Below, piece after piece: positions 15,729 through 24,142 of a stretch of DNA of 64,000 nt (position 1 is its first letter; the number at the start of each line of letters is the position of its first letter). This stretch comes from JBKPNZ01 sp046732895 (GTDB lineage: Bacteria > Actinomycetota > Thermoleophilia > Solirubrobacterales > 70-9). Both the position numbers and the translations under genes were made by a program. The notes beneath the pieces are model-generated. The model did no database searches and was not told the origin of the DNA. It saw nothing but the letters and a program-made list of their open reading frames with translations. Location of the stretch: NCBI GenBank assembly GCA_046732895.1, contig JBKPNZ010000019.1, positions 22,947 to 86,946 of the forward strand, written 5' to 3'.

Positions 15729-17108
15729 GTGGCATCAAGACGAGAGCACGACAGGTCGATCGACGATCTTCGAGCTCGGCTCGAGGGCGAGCTCATCAGT
15801 CCGGATGACCCCTCCTACGACGAGGCGCGGCAGGTCTTCTTCAAGGGCGTCGACAAGCGGCCGCTCGCGGTCGCGCGGGTAGCCGGCGCCGACGACGTCG
15901 CAGCGGTGGTCAACGCGGCGCGCGAGGGCGGCCTCGAGCTCGCCGTCCGCAGTGGCGGCCACAGCCGCCCCGGGTACGGGACGGTCGACGGCGGCCTCGT
16001 CATCGACCTCTCCGGAATGGACGGCGTGGAGATCGACGCCGACAATGGAACCGCCTGGGCCCAGACCGGCGCGACGGCCGGCAAGTACACGCTCGCCACC
16101 GCGGAGACGGGACGCGTGACCGGGCTCGGCGACACCGGCTCTGTCGGCATCGGCGGGCTCACGCTGGCAGGTGGGATCGGGTTCCTGGTGCGGAAGACCG
16201 GCCTGACGATCGACAACCTGCTCGCGGCCGAGGTGGTGACCGCCGACGGCCAGGTCGTTCGGGCGAGCGAGGACTCGGAGCCGGATCTCTTCTGGGCGAT
16301 CCGCGGTGGCGAGAGCAACTTCGGCGTCGCCACCCGCTTTCAGCTGCGCCTGGCCGAGATCTCGGAGATCGTCGGCGGCATGCTGATCCTGCCCGCGTCG
16401 CCGCAGGTGATCTCGTACTTCCTCGAGGCCGCGCAGGCGGCGCCCGAGGAACTCTCCACGATCGCGAACGTACTGATCGCCCCGCCGCTCCCGTTCGTGC
16501 CCGAGGAGGCGCACGGCAAGCCGGTCGTGATGGGCCTGTTCGCCTTCGTCGGGCCGGTTGACCGCGGCGAGGACGTGATCGCCCCCTTCCGGGCGCTCGC
16601 CACGCCGCTGGCCGACATGGTGCGGCCGATGCGCTATCCGGAGCTCTACGAGGGCCCCGAGCAGGAGGCCCGCTTCGCGGCCGGCACCAACTTTTTCGCC
16701 GACTCGCTCGAGCCGGCGGGCGCCGAGGCGATCCTCGAGCAGCTGCCCAAGTCGACGGCGCCGATGAAAGCGGTCCAGCTGCGGGTGCTCGGGGGCGCGC
16801 TGGCGCGGGTTCCAAACGACGCCACCGCGTTCGCGCATCGCGACCGAGGGCTGTTCGTGAACGTCGCGGCGATGTACATGGATGCCGGCGAGAAGGACAC
16901 CCACGACGCCTGGGTCAACGGCCTCGCGAACTCACTCGGCAAGGACGGTTCCGGCGGCTACGTCGGCTTCCTCGGCGAGGAGGACGAGGCGACGATCCGC
17001 GCGGCCTACCCTGGCGCGACCTGGGACCGTCTCCGCGAGCTGAAGCGCCGCTACGACCCCGACAACCTCTTCCACCTCAACCACAACATCCCACCGGCCG
17101 CCGACTAG
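15729..17108 (+). CDS. FAD-dependent oxidoreductase, berberine-bridge-enzyme type
   Basis: A 459-residue oxidoreductase of the PCMH/BBE family. The FAD domain contains VRSGGHSRPGYGTVDGG, in which His78 is the residue that forms the 8-alpha-histidyl-FAD link, and GDTGSVGIGGLTLAGGIG, where the cysteine used for the second covalent link in bicovalent family members is Thr136. It should therefore be singly linked. The C-terminal BBE segment YDPDNLFHLNHNIPP is intact. Such enzymes oxidise sugars or alcohol-like substrates and release H2O2; the substrate is not predictable. GTG 15729 has GAGGAG just upstream. There is no signal peptide. Confidence 0.88.
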   Translation: MASRREHDRSIDDLRARLEGELISPDDPSYDEARQVFFKGVDKRPLAVARVAGADDVAAVVNAAREGGLELAVRSGGHSRPGYGTVDGGLVIDLSGMDGVEIDADNGTAWAQTGATAGKYTLATAETGRVTGLGDTGSVGIGGLTLAGGIGFLVRKTGLTIDNLLAAEVVTADGQVVRASEDSEPDLFWAIRGGESNFGVATRFQLRLAEISEIVGGMLILPASPQVISYFLEAAQAAPEELSTIANVLIAPPLPFVPEEAHGKPVVMGLFAFVGPVDRGEDVIAPFRALATPLADMVRPMRYPELYEGPEQEARFAAGTNFFADSLEPAGAEAILEQLPKSTAPMKAVQLRVLGGALARVPNDATAFAHRDRGLFVNVAAMYMDAGEKDTHDAWVNGLANSLGKDGSGGYVGFLGEEDEATIRAAYPGATWDRLRELKRRYDPDNLFHLNHNIPPAAD

Positions 17109-17151
17109 CCCGAGGGGGTCAGCTGGAGCGTGGCGTCGCGATGGCACGCCG

Positions 17152-17985
17152 TCACGGCGCGCCGTCGATCAGGCGTTGAATCGCGGCAATCGCGGTCGTC
17201 AGCGTCGATCCGTCGTCCTTCGAGGGGGTGTAGGTGGCGATGGTCGTGGCGATGACGGTGAAACGATCACGGACCTGGCCGATCAACTCGGCGAGCTGTT
17301 CGGGGGAAATGCCACCCGGCACGGGCGGATCGACCACGCCCAACCCGACGGCCGGATCCAGAGCGTCGAGATCGAGGTGAACGTACACCCCCTCTATGTC
17401 CTCAGCCAGCCGGTCGAGCGTCGTCTCGACGTTGCCCTGCGGAAGCCCGTCCTGCCACCGCACGACATGCACGGCGCTCCGCTCGAGTCGACGCGCCTCT
17501 TCGGCGGGTGACAAGCTCCGCACGCCGAACAGCGCCACCCGCTCCTGAACAACTGGTCGCCACTCGAGCGCCGACCAGACTTCCTCGCCGCAGTCGCCTA
17601 CGACCACGGCGAGCGTCATGCCGGGCCAGAAGCCGCTCGTAGACGAGCTGGGCGTGTTGAAGTCGGCGTGGGCGTCGATCCACACCACCCCGCAACCCGC
17701 ATCGCGAGCCCCCGCCAGCACACCCGGGGCGACGTCGCAGGAACCGGCGAGGACCACCGGCCGGCACCCCTCCGCGACGATCGCCTGCCCCTGTTCTGCC
17801 ACCCGGCGGCACACTGCGAGCGACGCCGCGCGCACATCGCCGCCGAAGGGCGGCACCGAGACGCGGCGCGAGTCCAACCGGCAGCCGGCATCGGCCAGCG
17901 TCCCGGTCAGCATCGCCGGGCCGTCGGCCGCGGCATGAGAGGGATCCCCGGCCATCGCCGGCACCTCGATGATCGCGTGCCCCAC
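17152..17985 (-). CDS. Arginase/agmatinase-fold protein with altered first metal site
   Basis: A 277-residue ureohydrolase-fold protein. DAHADFNTP (Asp104, His106, Asp108) and HLDLDALDP (Asp205, Asp207, Asp210) match the canonical Mn-binding motifs. The first motif, normally GGDHS, reads AGSCD (residues 80-84), so the His ligand is Cys83. True arginases and agmatinases need that His for the A-site Mn; variants with a Cys here occur in actinobacterial paralogues of unknown substrate. A formiminoglutamase- or guanidine-type substrate is possible. GTG 17985 is the start. It stands alone, convergent with the flavin oxidase. Confidence 0.8.
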   Translation of the reverse strand: MGHAIIEVPAMAGDPSHAAADGPAMLTGTLADAGCRLDSRRVSVPPFGGDVRAASLAVCRRVAEQGQAIVAEGCRPVVLAGSCDVAPGVLAGARDAGCGVVWIDAHADFNTPSSSTSGFWPGMTLAVVVGDCGEEVWSALEWRPVVQERVALFGVRSLSPAEEARRLERSAVHVVRWQDGLPQGNVETTLDRLAEDIEGVYVHLDLDALDPAVGLGVVDPPVPGGISPEQLAELIGQVRDRFTVIATTIATYTPSKDDGSTLTTAIAAIQRLIDGAP

Positions 17986-18128
17986 GCCATTAGGTTCGCA
18001 GCCCCCGCTGAGATTTCGCCGTTCGGTCCGTTAGCAGTAACTGGCTCGTGGGCGCACCGGTCAAACGCTGCCTGATTTCCTACGACGCTTAGGACTAGCC
18101 GGAACTTGCGGTCGATTTCCGGGGATTC

Positions 18129-18152
18129 AGGCACAAAAAGGGGGCTGTGCCT
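18129..18152. other. Short inverted repeat upstream of the DHFR-like gene
   Basis: AGGCACA (18129-18135) and TGTGCCT (18146-18152) form a 7-bp stem with a 10-base A/G-rich loop, about 80 bases before the start at 18235. It could be an operator or a small RNA hairpin. The rest of 17986-18234 shows no gene. Confidence 0.3.
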
Positions 18153-18234
18153 AAACGGTTGGTGCCGAGGGGCGTTACATACGTGCGTCCGTCGGGCTCG
18201 GGTGAGGCAGCGCCTTGGTGGTACTCATTACGCA

Positions 18235-18798
<564 letters not shown>

Positions 18799-18926
18799 CC
18801 ATCGGCTTGTAGGAGGAGCGCCGACGGCGCCGGCGAGAGAGCCGTTCAGGCCGTGATCGGAGAGTCCGGCCAGACGTGCCGAAATGAAGTCCGTCGATCC
18901 AGCCCGATGGCCAGCGCCGCGAGAGC

Positions 18927-19047
<121 letters not shown>

Positions 19048-19107
19048 CGCCAAACGCGAGGACATTCCGGAGGTTCACACCGCCGCTATTTACGCTCGAT
19101 CTCCGTG

Positions 19108-19142
19108 GGTTTGGGCAGCGGTAGACGGCTGCTGCCCAAACC
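19108..19142. other. 12-bp perfect inverted repeat (hairpin)
   Basis: GGTTTGGGCAGC (19108-19119) pairs with GCTGCCCAAACC (19131-19142), loop 11 bases. No T-run follows on either strand, so it is not a standard terminator. A related hairpin (GGCAGCG ... CGCTGCC) lies upstream of the intact tRNA near 24540. The interval 18799-19284 contains the tRNA fragment, these repeats and the promoter at 19222, but no protein gene. Confidence 0.55.
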
Positions 19143-19221
19143 GGTGACGTACAGGGCCTCGGGAAGCGGTTGTGTTCGCGGTCAGGGGACCGGCCGCCGA
19201 TTAGCCGGTTCGCGGAAAAGC

Positions 19222-19247
19222 TGTCCCCTAAGCGTGCACCCGTTCGT
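19222..19247 (+). promoter_or_regulatory. ECF-type promoter of the YCII-sigma operon
   Basis: TGTCCCC (19222-19228), 12 bases, CGTTCGT (19241-19247), then GCGACAA at 19255-19261. The same elements with the same spacings occur upstream of the MFS gene (20833-20858). TGTC-type -35 and CGTT/CGTC-type -10 elements are typical of ECF sigma promoters, and the operon itself encodes an ECF42-type sigma, so autoregulation is likely. Confidence 0.7.
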
Positions 19248-19284
19248 GGTTAGGGCGACAATCCACCCCAACAGGAGGTCTCAG

Positions 19285-19623
19285 ATGCAGTACGCAATGT
19301 TGATCCACGCCAAGCCCGGCTACACCGACGAGCTAAACGAGGACGAACAAAAGGCAATGTTCGGTGAATACGTGGCGCTTGGCGAGGACCCGCGCATTCG
19401 GGGCGGCGCACAGCTCCAGCCGATCGAGACGGCCACGACGGTGCGCGTGGAGGAGGGCCAGACGCTGACCACCGATGGTCCGTTCGCCGACACCAAGGAG
19501 GTGTTGGTCGGCTACTACGTGTTCGAGGCCGACAGCCTCGACGAGGCGACCGAGTTGGCCGCGCGGATCCCGGCGGCCCGTCTCGGCGGCGCGATCGAGG
19601 TCCGGCCGTTGCTGGAGCGCTAA
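19285..19623 (+). CDS. YCII/DGPF-domain protein (copy 1)
   Basis: A 112-residue YCII-related protein. It begins MQYAMLIHAKPG, contains TVRVEEGQTLTTDGPFADTKEVLVGYYVFEAD with the DGPF signature, and ends IPAARLGGAIEVRPLLER. DGPF proteins are the characteristic partners and targets of ECF42 sigma factors; their enzymatic role is not established, although the ferredoxin-like fold contains a candidate His/Asp pair. ATG 19285 has AGGAGG (19273-19278) seven bases upstream. The sigma gene begins three bases after its stop. A same-length paralogue lies at 23070-23408 on the other strand. Confidence 0.9.
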   Translation: MQYAMLIHAKPGYTDELNEDEQKAMFGEYVALGEDPRIRGGAQLQPIETATTVRVEEGQTLTTDGPFADTKEVLVGYYVFEADSLDEATELAARIPAARLGGAIEVRPLLER

Positions 19624-19625
19624 CC

Positions 19626-20783
19626 CTGCTGGAGGACGTTTTCCGCGACGAGTGGGGGCGTGTGTTCGCCTCGCTGGTCGGCTTCCTCGGCGACTTCGAT
19701 CTCGCTGAGGAGGCCGCCCAGGAGGCGTTCGCGGTCGCCGCGGAGCGCTGGCCCCGCGACGGCGTTCCGGCCAACCCCGGCGCGTGGCTGACGATAACCG
19801 CACGCAACTGGGCGATCGACCGGATCCGCCGCGAGCGAACGCTGGCGGAGAAGACCCGTCAGCTGGAGGTCCCCGAAGCGACTATGGACGAACTCGACGA
19901 CACGGTGATCGAGGATGAGCGGCTCGAGCTGATCTTCAGCTGCTGCCATCCCGCGCTGGCACTCGAGGCGCAGGTCGAGCTCACGCTGCGGGCGCTCGGT
20001 GGGCTGACGACAGAAGAGATCGCGCGTGCGTTCCTGGTCTCCGAGGAGACGATGAAGCGTCGGCTATCGCGGGCGAAAGCGAAGATCAAGGCGACCGGGA
20101 TTCCGTTCGCCGTCCCGGCCGAGCATCTGCTGCCCGACCGGTTGGACGCAGTGCTGGCGGTCGTGTACCTGATCTATAACGAGGGCTACTCCGGCCGCAT
20201 CGACCTGGCCGGTGAGGCGATCAGGCTGGGCCGTGTGCTTGCCGCGTTGATGCCCGACGAGCCGAACGTGCACGGACTGCTGGCGCTTATGCAGATCCAT
20301 CACGCGCGGCGCGAGGCGCGATTCTCCGGCGAGGAGCTGGTGTTGCTCGAGGACCAGGACCGGTCGCTATGGGACGCGGAGGAGATCGCGGCTGGGCGCA
20401 CGGCGCTCGAGCGCGCGATCGCGCTGCGCGGCCGCGGCCCGTACGTGCTTCAGGCCGCGATCGCCTCGCTCCAGGCCGAGGAGCTGATCGATTGGGACGA
20501 GGTCGCCGCGCTGTACGGCCAGCTCGCGCAGATCACGGGCTCGCCGGTGGTTGAGCTGAACCGCGCGGTCGCCGTCGCCAAGGCCGGGTCAACCGAGCAG
20601 GCGCTCGAGATCGTCGACGGCCTGGACCTCGACGACTACCAGTACCTGCACTCGACGCGCGGGGAATTGCTGCGCCGGCTCGGTCGGACCGGTGAGGCAC
20701 GCGAAGCGTTCGAGCACGCGCTCGCGCTCGCACGCTCGGAGCGCGAGCGGCGCTTCCTCGAGCGGCGGATCGCCGAGCTGTAA
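19626..20783 (+). CDS. ECF42-type RNA polymerase sigma factor with C-terminal extension
   Basis: A 385-residue ECF sigma. Region 2 (residues about 4-70) starts VFRDEWGRVFASLVGFLGDFDLAEEAAQEAF; region 4 (about 115-165) ends LSRAKAKIK after GLTTEEIARAFLVSEETMKRR. The long C-terminal extension (about 180-385) has DRLDAVLAVVYLIYNEGY and TPR-like helices (HSTRGELLRRLGRTGEAREAFEHAL), as in ECF42, a group without anti-sigma factors and linked to DGPF proteins. No ATG, GTG or TTG precedes conserved region 2. I take CTG 19626, with GGAG (19614-19617) eight bases before it. The alternative GTG 19662 would remove 12 residues including FRDEWGRV. Confidence 0.82.
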   Translation: MLEDVFRDEWGRVFASLVGFLGDFDLAEEAAQEAFAVAAERWPRDGVPANPGAWLTITARNWAIDRIRRERTLAEKTRQLEVPEATMDELDDTVIEDERLELIFSCCHPALALEAQVELTLRALGGLTTEEIARAFLVSEETMKRRLSRAKAKIKATGIPFAVPAEHLLPDRLDAVLAVVYLIYNEGYSGRIDLAGEAIRLGRVLAALMPDEPNVHGLLALMQIHHARREARFSGEELVLLEDQDRSLWDAEEIAAGRTALERAIALRGRGPYVLQAAIASLQAEELIDWDEVAALYGQLAQITGSPVVELNRAVAVAKAGSTEQALEIVDGLDLDDYQYLHSTRGELLRRLGRTGEAREAFEHALALARSERERRFLERRIAEL

Positions 20784-20832
20784 CCGCGGTCCCGTCGCTG
20801 CCGGCCACCTGGGACGCCAGGAAGCGACGGCC

Positions 20833-20858
20833 TGTCCCCTCGGCGCCCGCCCGTTCGT
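20833..20858 (+). promoter_or_regulatory. ECF-type promoter of the MFS exporter gene
   Basis: TGTCCCC (20833-20839), 12 bases, CGTTCGT (20852-20858), GCGACAA at 20866-20872. This repeats the promoter at 19222-19247 with identical spacings and lies about 35 bases before the ATG, as in the first copy. The exporter is therefore a likely member of the ECF42 regulon. Confidence 0.7.
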
Positions 20859-20893
20859 CGTCCTAGCGACAACCAGCCCAAGAGGAGGCAGAG

Positions 20894-22459
20894 ATGCGAC
20901 GCCAGATAAACACCTACTTGCGACGCCAAACAAACACCCACTTGCGCCACCAGGCCAACAGCCAACCCCCTGTGGGGACGGCTGGGGGTCCGACGACGTC
21001 CAGGTCCCCGAATATCAACCGCTGGCGGGCGTTTGCGCTGTTGGCGGTGTTGTTCTTCATGACGATTGTCGATCTGACGATCGTCAACGTCTCGCTGCCC
21101 ACGATCGGCCGCGATCTGCACTTCTCAGAAACGAGCCTGCAGTGGGTGGTGACCGCGTACGCGCTCACCTTCGGCGGCTTCATGCTGCTCGGCGGTCGCG
21201 CGGCGGATCTGCTCGGCCGCCGCCGGATGCTGATGGCCGGGCTTGCCTTGTTCACGGGCGCCTCGCTCGCAGCCGCGCTGTCGACCAGCGAGGTGTCGCT
21301 GATCGCCGCGCGAGCCGTTCAGGGGCTTGGCGGGGCAATCATGCTGCCCGCCGCCCTCTCGATCGTGATGAGCATGTTCGCCGAGGGCACCGAGCGCAAC
21401 AAGGCGCTCGGGATCTGGGGCGGGCTCGGCGCCGCCGGGGCGACCGTTGGTGTGATCGCCGGCGGGCTTCTCACCCAATACGCCGGGTGGGAGTACATCT
21501 TCTATCTGAACGTCCCGATCGGGGTGGCCGCGCTCGCGCTCGCTCCGCGAATCGTGCCCGAGAGCCGCCTCGCCACGACGCGGCGACGGTTTGACGCGCT
21601 CGGTGCGATCACCGGCACGGGCGGCCTGGTGCTGCTGGTGGTCGCGATCTCCCAGGCCCCGCAGTACGGCTGGGGCGCGACGAGAACGATCGCACTGCTG
21701 GTGGCATCGGCGGCGCTGCTGGTCGCGTTCCTGGCGATCGAGAACCGGGTGAAGGAGCCCCTGCTTCCCCTCTCGATCTTCCGGTTGCACACGCTCGCCG
21801 GCGCGAACGTCGCCGGGCTGCTGTTGGGAGGCAGCTTCTTCGCGTTCATCTTCGTCGGCACCCTGTACATGCAGCAGGTGCTGCACTACAGCGCGCTCCA
21901 GTCGGGATTCGCGTGGCTGGCCGCGTCGCTGACCTCGATCGCGCTCGCTGGCATCGCGCAGGCGTTGGTCACCCGCGGCGGCGCCAAGGTCGTGATGGCG
22001 ATCGGGATGGCGCTGATCGGCGCGGGCATCGTCTGGGCGACCCAGGTGCCCGTCAACGGCCACTTCGTCGGCAACCTGCTCGGGCCGTTCGTCGTTGCCG
22101 GCGCCGGGACCGCGTTCGCGTTCATCCCGATCTCGATCGCCGCCCTGGAGGGGGTCGAGGAGCATAGAGCGGGGCTCGCGTCCGGGCTCCTGAACACCGG
22201 CCAGCAGCTCGGCGGAGCGATCGGGATCGCGATCGCCTCGAGCGTCGCCGCCAGCCACACGCAGGCGATGCTGCAAACCGGCCACGCTGTGCCCGAGTCG
22301 CTCACCGGCGGCTTCCGGTCCGCATTCTGGGTGCTCGGCGCGATCGCGCTGCTCGCCCTCCCGGCGATCTTCGCGCTCGTCCGCCGCAACGAGCTCTCCG
22401 AAGAGGTGACCAAGACCACGATCCGCGAGCCGCAGCCCGCGCTCGCCGGAACCAACTAG
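20894..22459 (+). CDS. MFS drug exporter, DHA2 (14-TM) family
   Basis: A 521-residue EmrB/QacA-type proton antiporter. It has motif D1-like ALLAVLFFMTIVDLTIVNVSLPTI in helix 1, motif A GGRAADLLGRRRML in loop 2-3, and the exporter motif C-like GAAGATVGVIAGGLL in helix 5. The remaining helices complete about 14. Predicted role is extrusion of hydrophobic or cationic compounds. ATG 20894 has AGGAGG upstream. Residues 2-24 are an unusual cytoplasmic extension made of repeated octapeptides. It is under the same ECF promoter type as the sigma operon and is followed closely by a leader ORF and a DHFR-like gene. Confidence 0.9.
   Translation: MRRQINTYLRRQTNTHLRHQANSQPPVGTAGGPTTSRSPNINRWRAFALLAVLFFMTIVDLTIVNVSLPTIGRDLHFSETSLQWVVTAYALTFGGFMLLGGRAADLLGRRRMLMAGLALFTGASLAAALSTSEVSLIAARAVQGLGGAIMLPAALSIVMSMFAEGTERNKALGIWGGLGAAGATVGVIAGGLLTQYAGWEYIFYLNVPIGVAALALAPRIVPESRLATTRRRFDALGAITGTGGLVLLVVAISQAPQYGWGATRTIALLVASAALLVAFLAIENRVKEPLLPLSIFRLHTLAGANVAGLLLGGSFFAFIFVGTLYMQQVLHYSALQSGFAWLAASLTSIALAGIAQALVTRGGAKVVMAIGMALIGAGIVWATQVPVNGHFVGNLLGPFVVAGAGTAFAFIPISIAALEGVEEHRAGLASGLLNTGQQLGGAIGIAIASSVAASHTQAMLQTGHAVPESLTGGFRSAFWVLGAIALLALPAIFALVRRNELSEEVTKTTIREPQPALAGTN
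20897..20965 (+). repeat. Three tandem 24-bp repeats at the 5' end of the MFS gene
   Basis: Repeat units run 20897-20920, 20921-20944 and 20945-20965 (last one partial and diverged). They translate as RRQINTYL, RRQTNTHL and RHQANSQ. The repeat is in frame and only affects the cytoplasmic N-terminus before helix 1. Confidence 0.75.
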
Positions 22460-22475
22460 AGAAGGAGACGCAACC

Positions 22476-22532
22476 ATGAGCGACGCGCCCAACAAGTACG
22501 ACACAGGAGGAGCACCGCGATGCGCAAGCTGA
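22476..22532 (+). CDS. 18-codon leader ORF
   Basis: ATG 22476 is preceded by GAAGGAG (22461-22467) and opens an 18-codon frame (MSDAPNKYDTGGAPRCAS) that ends at TGA 22530-22532, thirteen bases inside the next gene. The ribosome binding site of the next gene (AGGAGG) lies within it. It could couple translation of the DHFR-like gene to that of the operon, or be the remnant of a deleted gene. No attenuator-type codon run is seen. Confidence 0.45.
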   Translation: MSDAPNKYDTGGAPRCAS

Positions 22533-23050
22533 TCGAGTCCACCCTCGTCTCCCTGGACGGCGTCATCGAATCGCCGGAACGGTGGGCGATCTTCGACGAG
22601 GAGGCCACCCAGAGGTCCATGCAGGAGCTGGACAATTATGACGCGTTCGTCATGGGTCGCGTCACGTATGAGCGGTTCCGCGACAACTGGTCTTCCGGCG
22701 GCAACCCCTACCTCGACCGGATCAGCGCGATGCCCAAGTACGTCGCCTCCCGATCGCTCACCGAAGTCACCTGGAACGCCACCCTCCTCGGGTCTGACGT
22801 CGTCGCCGCCATCGAGGAGCTGAAGGCCCAACCCGGGAAGGACCTCATCAAGTACGGCAACAGCCGCCTGGATGCCACGCTCTTGCGCGCGGGGCTCGTC
22901 GACGAACTCCACGTCTGGATCATGCCCGTCGTCGTCGGCAGCGGCCAGCGCATTTTCGAGGACGTCGAGACGTCGTCGCTCAAGCTAACTCTCGGCGACG
23001 TCAACAAGCTGCGCAGCGGCGCGGTCGTCCTCAGCTACATACTCGGCTAG
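22520..23050 (+). CDS. Dihydrofolate reductase-like (RibD C-terminal) protein, second copy
   Basis: A 176-residue DHFR-superfamily protein: MRKLIESTLVSLDGVIE at the N-terminus, DAFVMGRVTYERFRDNW for the cofactor loop, PKYVASRSLTEVTWNATLL, KDLIKYGNSRLDATLLRAGLVDELHVWIMPVVVGSGQRIF. These proteins frequently accompany YCII/sigma modules in actinobacteria; the substrate is unknown. AGGAGG lies ten bases before ATG 22520. It is probably the last gene of the MFS transcript, and converges with the second YCII gene. Confidence 0.87.
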   Translation: MRKLIESTLVSLDGVIESPERWAIFDEEATQRSMQELDNYDAFVMGRVTYERFRDNWSSGGNPYLDRISAMPKYVASRSLTEVTWNATLLGSDVVAAIEELKAQPGKDLIKYGNSRLDATLLRAGLVDELHVWIMPVVVGSGQRIFEDVETSSLKLTLGDVNKLRSGAVVLSYILG

Positions 23051-23069
23051 AGGACCTCCTCCAGCGGTG

Positions 23070-23408
23070 CTAGCGCTCCAGCAACGGCCGAAGCTCGATC
23101 GCGCCGCCGACGCGCCCCGCCGGGATCCGCGCCGCCAGCGCGATCGCCTCGTCGACGTTATCCACCTCGAACTCGCAGAAGCCGCCGAACACCTCCTTGG
23201 TGTCCGCGAACGGACCATCGGTGGTCACCGTCTGGCCATCGCGGACTCTCACGGTCGTGGCCGTCTCCACCGGCTGCAACCGGGCGCCGTTCAGGAACCG
23301 CGATTTGTTGGAAAGCGCCATGTACTCCGCGAACATGGCCTCGTACTGCCCCTCGGGGAGCGCCTCGAGGGATCCGGGCGCCTCGTAGATCAACAGCGCG
23401 TACTTCAT
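23070..23408 (-). CDS. YCII/DGPF-domain protein (copy 2)
   Basis: A 112-residue paralogue of the protein at 19285: MKYALLIYEAPGSLEALPEG, TVRVRDGQTVTTDGPFADTKEVFGGFCEFEVD, IPAGRVGGAIELRPLLER. The two copies share most residues from GARLQPVETATTVRV onwards. ATG 23408 overlaps the stop of the upstream membrane-protein gene (ATGA) and has GGAGGG a few bases before it. No ECF-type promoter like the two plus-strand ones was found upstream of its operon. Confidence 0.9.
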   Translation of the reverse strand: MKYALLIYEAPGSLEALPEGQYEAMFAEYMALSNKSRFLNGARLQPVETATTVRVRDGQTVTTDGPFADTKEVFGGFCEFEVDNVDEAIALAARIPAGRVGGAIELRPLLER

Positions 23409-24142
23409 CCACCCTCCAAGGAGACTATGGCGGAGCGCTTCCATGCTGATCCCTGATACCGCATCAGCGCGGCCAGCGTGACCACGGCCGCTGTACCTCC
23501 TGCGGCGAGTGCAGCCGCCAGAGAGTGAGCAGAAACGATGGCGGCGAGCAGCCCGACGGCAGAACCCGCAAGTACGGCCGTGATGAAAGCGACCATGCCC
23601 GCGACCGTTCGCAATCCCTGCCAGCGTCCGCGCCACAATCCCTGCACTTGGAGCCGGTGCTGTTGGACGCCTGCGTGCAGCGGTGGCAGGGGCAGATCCG
23701 CTTGCTGCTGTCCGGGGACGCTGAGCAGATATGGGGTCAGCTCGGGCGCCTCATCGAGGTAGTAGCCCCGCAGGAGCGCAATCCGCTGCGCGTAACGGAG
23801 ATCCTCGATTCCCGACTGCAGCACACGCTCGAACGTAACCAGCCCCGTGAACGCGAGCGTCGGAAGCAGAACGAGACCGAAAGCGTAGAAAGCTGTGCCC
23901 ACGCTAGTAGCCGTTGCGATCAATCCCAAGGCGACCAAACCACCCGAGACGGCCCCGATGAACATGGTCGCTCGTCCAGTCGACTCGGCGATCGTGGACC
24001 CCCGGGCAACCTGGAGCGTGAAATGTTCCGTCGTCGCGAACGTCACCGCCGCGGGGCGCGGGGCGGCGCCTGGCTCGCCAACAGCGCTATCAGGCCGTGG
24101 GCGGCGGTCCCCGCCCTCTTCGCTACTGGTGTCCTCCGCCAC
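23405..24142 (-). CDS. Four-helix membrane protein of unknown function
   Basis: A 245-residue protein. A polar N-terminus (about 35 residues) leads to TTEHFTLQVARGSTIAEST, a segment typical of a common actinobacterial membrane-protein group. Two helices follow at about 60-105 (MFIGAVSGGLVALGLIATA, FYAFGLVLLPTLAFTGLV), then a cytoplasmic middle with RYAQRIALLRGYYLDEAPEL and a Gln/Leu-rich stretch, and two more helices at about 180-230. No catalytic motif is visible. GTG 24142 is the start. It is the first gene of a two-gene operon with the second YCII protein; a sensory or transport role would be speculation. Confidence 0.7.
   Translation of the reverse strand: MAEDTSSEEGGDRRPRPDSAVGEPGAAPRPAAVTFATTEHFTLQVARGSTIAESTGRATMFIGAVSGGLVALGLIATATSVGTAFYAFGLVLLPTLAFTGLVTFERVLQSGIEDLRYAQRIALLRGYYLDEAPELTPYLLSVPGQQQADLPLPPLHAGVQQHRLQVQGLWRGRWQGLRTVAGMVAFITAVLAGSAVGLLAAIVSAHSLAAALAAGGTAAVVTLAALMRYQGSAWKRSAIVSLEGG

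Noticed and set aside
21125..22912. 595-codon minus-strand frame opposite the MFS and DHFR-like genes
   Set aside because: Extremely charged, motif-free translation; antisense shadow.
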